From: Shinella sp. PSBB067
GTDB lineage: Bacteria; Pseudomonadota; Alphaproteobacteria; Rhizobiales; Rhizobiaceae
DNA: 64,000 bases
Reading direction: 5' to 3'
Assembly: GCF_016839145.1 (NCBI RefSeq)
Contig: NZ_CP069304.1
Span: 248,001 to 312,000 of the forward strand
Below the pieces are notes generated by a model. The model was not told the DNA's origin, searched no databases, and saw nothing but the letters and a program-made list of their open reading frames with translations. The position numbers and the translations under genes were made by a program. Positions within the stretch are counted from its first letter, which is position 1. The number at the start of each line of letters is the position of its first letter. Below are positions 61,201 to 64,000 of this stretch, piece by piece.

Positions 61201-64000
61201 TGGTGACCGTCTTGCCGATACCGACGTCCTTATCGGCAAAATTTGCGCCTAAGGAGCTGAAAGAGACCTCGTCGTTAAGGGCTATTCCTGCAAGGGTTCC
61301 CGCGTTGACCATGGCCGCCGCCGTCGTACCGTCATACGTTTTGTTGCTGGCGGTTATCCCCGTCAGGGTCAGCGTGGCCTTGGCGATATCCACGCTATGG
61401 GCACCGCCCGAAAGAGTGTAATTCGATGCCAGGCCGCCATCGCCATTGCCTAGAAGCAGCGTCCCGAGCGAAATAGATTTTCCATTGCCGACATTCTTGT
61501 CGCCCATTGCGCCCAAACCGGAGAGCGTCAGCGACTCGCCATTGGCCAGGTTCGAGAGGCTGAAGATCGTCGAGGCGAGATTGGTCGTGCCGTCATAGGT
61601 CCGGGTGCCGGAAAGCGACAGAGGCCGTGGCGTCACGGTGACCTGACCGGGCATGTAGACGAACCGATAGGCCGCGTTGGATGCGCTCGCTCCGGTGCCG
61701 GAGATCGTGTGGGTGCCGACGGGCGTCGTGGTGGTAAGGCCGGCAGTCGTCGCTTGCGACGTAATGGTATCGCCGGCGCGCAAGCCGTAATACTGGGCCG
61801 GGAGTGTCTGCGCACCATTGCCGTAGACCGTCGTGATCGCGCCCGGTGCAACGGCGACGACATGACTCAGTGCGTAAAGCTGCGGATAATATGCGGTGGC
61901 CGAGTTGTTGTTCTGTCCGACCTGGTTGGGAGGCGCCCAGACATTGTTGAAATCCCAGCCGGCATAATTGGTGGCGAAGTTCGACAAATCCTGCATGTGG
62001 GCGGTGGTCCGGCCGGTATCGATGACGGGACCGGTATAGTATTCCGCATACCATCCGACGCCGTTCGACCGTCCGCTTGTCTGCGTGTTCCAATAGCTGT
62101 TGGTGACGGAGCCGGACCAGATGGTGCCGACCAATCCGCCAATGTATTTGCCGTTGCCGCCCCATACAGCGCCGGTCGAGTAGGATCGGTCGATTACTCC
62201 GTCGACGTTCTGCCCGGAATAGCCGCCATTCTGCCCGACAAGGCCGCCATAGTGGTAGCCGTATGGGCCGGAGGTCACCGAGCCCGTTGCGTAGGACTGG
62301 CGGATCGTGCCGGTATTGTATCCGACCAGCCCGCCGCCATAGTAGCTGTCCCCAAGTTCGGTTCCCCAGCCGGTAAGAGCGCCGGTCGCATAAGACTGGC
62401 TGATTACGCCCTCGTTCCTGCCGGCCAGCCCGCCGAACCAATACTTCGCCGAGGCGGCGCCGGTCGCAAAGGATTGCGTGATTGCGCCCTGCCCGGCATT
62501 GATACCGACCAGCCCGCCGACACCCTGCCTGGCGGTTGCCGACGCAATGCCGGAATAGGATTGCGCTATCGAGCCGCTATTGTACCCGACCAACCCGCCG
62601 ACGTTGTAATAGCCTGAAACGCTGCCGCCGGTCAGGCCGACATTGCGCACCGCGCCGGTGGAGTAACCGAAGAGGCCGACATGATAGTTTGTCGTCCCGC
62701 TGATCGTCAGATTGCTGATCGTATGGCCAAGGCCCTCGAACTCTCCGGAGAAGGCGGTGGGCAACGCATCGGTCGTGCCTCCGCTCGCAATCAGGCCGGC
62801 GGTATAGGTAGTGCCGGCGGCATTGAGATTGGACGCCAGCGCATATTTGCCGGCAAGGCCTGCGCCGTAGGTCGTGACAGCGTTGCCCGTCGCCGCGCTG
62901 GTCCCGTCGATGGCGTCCAGATCGGCCATCGAGTAAATCAGGGTATAGGCATCGCCGTTGATCGCAAGGCTCTGATTGCCAGGCGACGCACTTTGCACAT
63001 TGCCGCTCGCATTCAGGTAGGTGAAGCTCCCAGAAAAACCTGATCCTGCCAGACCAAAGGACAGATTGGTCGGCAAGGACGTATCGTGGGTGAGCGCGAC
63101 GGCACCCGCGCCCTTCACCGCAATCGGCGCATTGATGGCAAGTGCAGCGGCCGCGTAGAGATTGAGACCCGCCCCCGCAGCGCCGCCGAAGGTAATCGGA
63201 GCATTGACATAGATGTTGTTCGCCGCATTCAGCGTGAGCGTCGTTCCTGCGCTCCACGAAAGGGGCGCGGCAACCGTGATGTCGCCTGCCTGGCTTCCGG
63301 AAGAGCCGGTGGAGACGACGACGTTCGCACCGGAAAGCGCAGTCAACAGCGTGGCTGCATTGATGACGCTGTCATTGCCGGTAGCGGTAAAGCCGGAGAC
63401 ATTGCTACTTGCATCGCTGGATATGGTGACATTGTAGGGGTCCAGCAGCAATGTGCCGAAAAAGCCGTTTGCCGCTCTCAGGTCGGTGAAGCCCGTGTAG
63501 GAGAGCAGCGCCTCGCCCGACACCTCCGCATCGCCGCCATTGCCGGAAACGGCACCGCCTTTCGCCGATATGGTCCCCGCAAAGCTGGTAGCGTTGTCGG
63601 ACCACAGCACGACATTGCCGCCGTTTCCGATCCAGGTCGCGTCGGCATTGATGAGGGTTCTGGAGTCCACGTCCAGAACCTCGGCGCGCTGAAGCGTGCC
63701 CTTGCCCTGCCTGTCACCGCCCACCTTGACCGTACCGCCGCCGGTTCTACCCGAGACATCGATCTGCGCGCCCTTGAGCTTGAGGTCGCGGCCCGTAATT
63801 GCGACCTTCCCACCGGCGTTAGATTTGCCGGACGCCCTGATCTTGCCGGACACCGCGACCTTTCCGTCCGAGCCGCCGAGGATGATATCGCCGCTCCTGC
63901 CCCCGACCGTATTCGCCTCGATTGTCCCCGACATGTTGACTGCCTGACGCGCCATGGTGCGAGCAGCAGCCGCCGTCAGTTGCACCGTGCCCCCATCAGC
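58292..64000 (-). CDS. Filamentous haemagglutinin-type adhesin with YDG/MBG repeats (5' end outside window)
   Basis: At least 1,902 aa; the gene begins beyond the right edge. From the N-terminal side: beta-helix FHA sequence (GTVQLTAAAARTMARQAVNM, GRSGDIILGGSDGKVAVSG), a GLUG-motif zone (61890-62700; repeated GGLVGYNSGSIAQSY-like units), ten YDG units (TYDGT or VYDGS, each with GADAGNY), two MBG-like units (RVYGDTNPALTYT, RFYGLANPSLGWT) and a short C-terminal tail. Large two-partner-secreted adhesins look like this; the TPS domain and any FhaC partner are not in view. Five YDG units (59521-60870) are near identical. Confidence 0.9.
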   Translation of the reverse strand, partial: ADGGTVQLTAAAARTMARQAVNMSGTIEANTVGGRSGDIILGGSDGKVAVSGKIRASGKSNAGGKVAITGRDLKLKGAQIDVSGRTGGGTVKVGGDRQGKGTLQRAEVLDVDSRTLINADATWIGNGGNVVLWSDNATSFAGTISAKGGAVSGNGGDAEVSGEALLSYTGFTDLRAANGFFGTLLLDPYNVTISSDASSNVSGFTATGNDSVINAATLLTALSGANVVVSTGSSGSQAGDITVAAPLSWSAGTTLTLNAANNIYVNAPITFGGAAGAGLNLYAAAALAINAPIAVKGAGAVALTHDTSLPTNLSFGLAGSGFSGSFTYLNASGNVQSASPGNQSLAINGDAYTLIYSMADLDAIDGTSAATGNAVTTYGAGLAGKYALASNLNAAGTTYTAGLIASGGTTDALPTAFSGEFEGLGHTISNLTISGTTNYHVGLFGYSTGAVRNVGLTGGSVSGYYNVGGLVGYNSGSIAQSYSGIASATARQGVGGLVGINAGQGAITQSFATGAASAKYWFGGLAGRNEGVISQSYATGALTGWGTELGDSYYGGGLVGYNTGTIRQSYATGSVTSGPYGYHYGGLVGQNGGYSGQNVDGVIDRSYSTGAVWGGNGKYIGGLVGTIWSGSVTNSYWNTQTSGRSNGVGWYAEYYTGPVIDTGRTTAHMQDLSNFATNYAGWDFNNVWAPPNQVGQNNNSATAYYPQLYALSHVVAVAPGAITTVYGNGAQTLPAQYYGLRAGDTITSQATTAGLTTTTPVGTHTISGTGASASNAAYRFVYMPGQVTVTPRPLSLSGTRTYDGTTNLASTIFSLSNLANGESLTLSGLGAMGDKNVGNGKSISLGTLLLGNGDGGLASNYTLSGGAHSVDIAKATLTLTGITASNKTYDGTTAAAMVNAGTLAGIALNDEVSFSSLGANFADKDVGIGKTVTISGITLSGADAGNYMIASTATGAADISQRVLNLSGNRVYDGSADLAASIFTLGNLVNGEQLTLSGGGWMNDKNAGSEKAFSYGSLAIGDGAGGVASNYTLLNGVGRVDVARAQIAAVGGITASSKTYDGTASATLDTSGATFGGMIANDDLTVGSASGAFADKNAATGKTVNIGGLTLSGADAGNYTLVSDTATTTATIARAHIAAVGGIAASGKTYDGTASATLDTSGATFGGMIANDDLTVGSASGAFADKNAGMGKAVTISGITLSGADAGNYTLVSDTATTTATIARAQIAAVGGIAASGKTYDGTASATLDTSGATFGGMIANDDLTVGSASGAFADKNAGMGKAVTISGVTLSGADAGNYTLVSDTATTTATIARAHIAAVGGIAASGKTYDGTASATLDTSGATFGGMIANDDLTVGSASGAFADKNAGMGKAVTISGITLSGADAGNYTLVSDTATTTATIARAQIAAVGGITASGKTYDGTASVALDTSGATFGGMIANDDLTVGSASGAFADKNAGMGKAVTISGITLSGADAGNYTLVSGTATTTADIGQRVLNLAGGRVYDGSIDLAASIFTLENLVSGEQLTLSGAGWMTDKHASQGKSVSFGSLALGDGQGGLASNYTLAGGAGRVDIGKAVISSIGGIIAGNRVYDGTANVMLDTSDAFFSGMIANDVLAVGSASGAFIDKNAGTGKTVNIGGLTLTGADAGNYVLASATATATADIGRRALTVEATALDRVYGDTNPALTYTSSGLLGNDTLTGALSTTADKFSGVGVYAITQGSLGNTNYDISYTGADLTVSTRHIDVTANSFSRFYGLANPSLGWTVGAAGLVNGDVLLGNLATTATTLSAPGDYAITQGSLHPSANYTMNFISGVLTVEQAVRTEPGSLSGSLIQPLDVARFLPIHTAASNLAQGADGGVLIADPRFDGTVICLAESAGGLRRARLSKRAVATTLQRRQT
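59521..60870 (-). repeat. Five 270-bp tandem repeats within the adhesin gene
   Basis: Exact 270-bp period: the sequence GGGCGATAGTGGCGG recurs at 59791, 60061, 60331 and 60601. Each unit encodes 90 aa with KTYDGTAS and GADAGNYTLVS. About 59773-60133 and 60313-60673 are identical at an offset of 540 bp, indicating recent duplication of a two-unit block; units alternate RAHIAAVGG and RAQIAAVGG. Confidence 0.92.

Overview
The window looks like part of a repABC megaplasmid or chromid of a high-GC alphaproteobacterium of the Rhizobiaceae type (Ensifer, Shinella or Rhizobium-like). The reasons are a complete repA-repB-repC module with two parS-like palindromes and an antisense RNA, rhizobial intergenic palindromes, remnants of the rhizobial DUF1403/ScpB gene pair, and an IalB protein. 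The genus is inferred from gene content only.

Left part (1-21.6 kb): a dense catabolic island. It holds alr-dadA with an Lrp-type regulator, an IclR regulator divergent from an APC permease and an amine-type aldehyde dehydrogenase, and a complete homoprotocatechuate meta-cleavage operon (hpaF, hpaE, hpaD, an aromatic amino acid decarboxylase, hpaG, hpaH, hpaI). A second, non-homologous hpaD follows. A plus-strand operon then encodes a Tm-1-like protein, a HAD hydrolase, an omega-aminotransferase, an AGXT2L/ETNPPL-like PLP enzyme and an aminoglycoside-phosphotransferase-fold kinase. I read this as a route for aromatic biogenic amines and their beta-hydroxylated forms (tyramine/dopamine, octopamine/noradrenaline type). 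Amines would become arylacetaldehydes by transamination or by kinase plus phospho-lyase, then arylacetate, then ring cleavage to pyruvate and succinic semialdehyde. Alr/DadA could recycle the alanine made by transamination. A composite regulatory module is conserved in order and nearly in spacing in front of both the permease and the second hpaD.

Middle (21.6-30.6 kb): one intact IS30-family element and two decayed relatives, a repeat-rich non-coding stretch with (CCCCT)n blocks, a FitAB-type toxin-antitoxin pair whose toxin has lost two of four catalytic acids, then parS, a WGR gene, parS, repA, repB, an antisense RNA and repC.

Iron block (30.7-41 kb): a luciferase-like monooxygenase, a FhuF-type ferric reductase, a FecI-FecR-FecA signalling set with an STN-domain TonB receptor, and a FecBCDE-type ABC importer. 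A shared ECF promoter (TGAGGGT-N16-CGTTA[T/C]) lies before fhuF, fecR and fecA. The block is bounded by decayed DNA, a LysE exporter and DUF1403/ScpB pseudogenes.

Right part (43.6-64 kb): a LysR-controlled carbohydrate operon (class II aldolase, AldA-like dehydrogenase, sugar ABC importer, GMC dehydrogenase with a small subunit) followed by etfBA. Then comes a graveyard of transporter, siderophore-utilisation and two-component genes, and finally ialB with a very large filamentous-haemagglutinin-type adhesin carrying near-identical 270-bp repeats. The adhesin runs off the right edge and dadA runs off the left edge.
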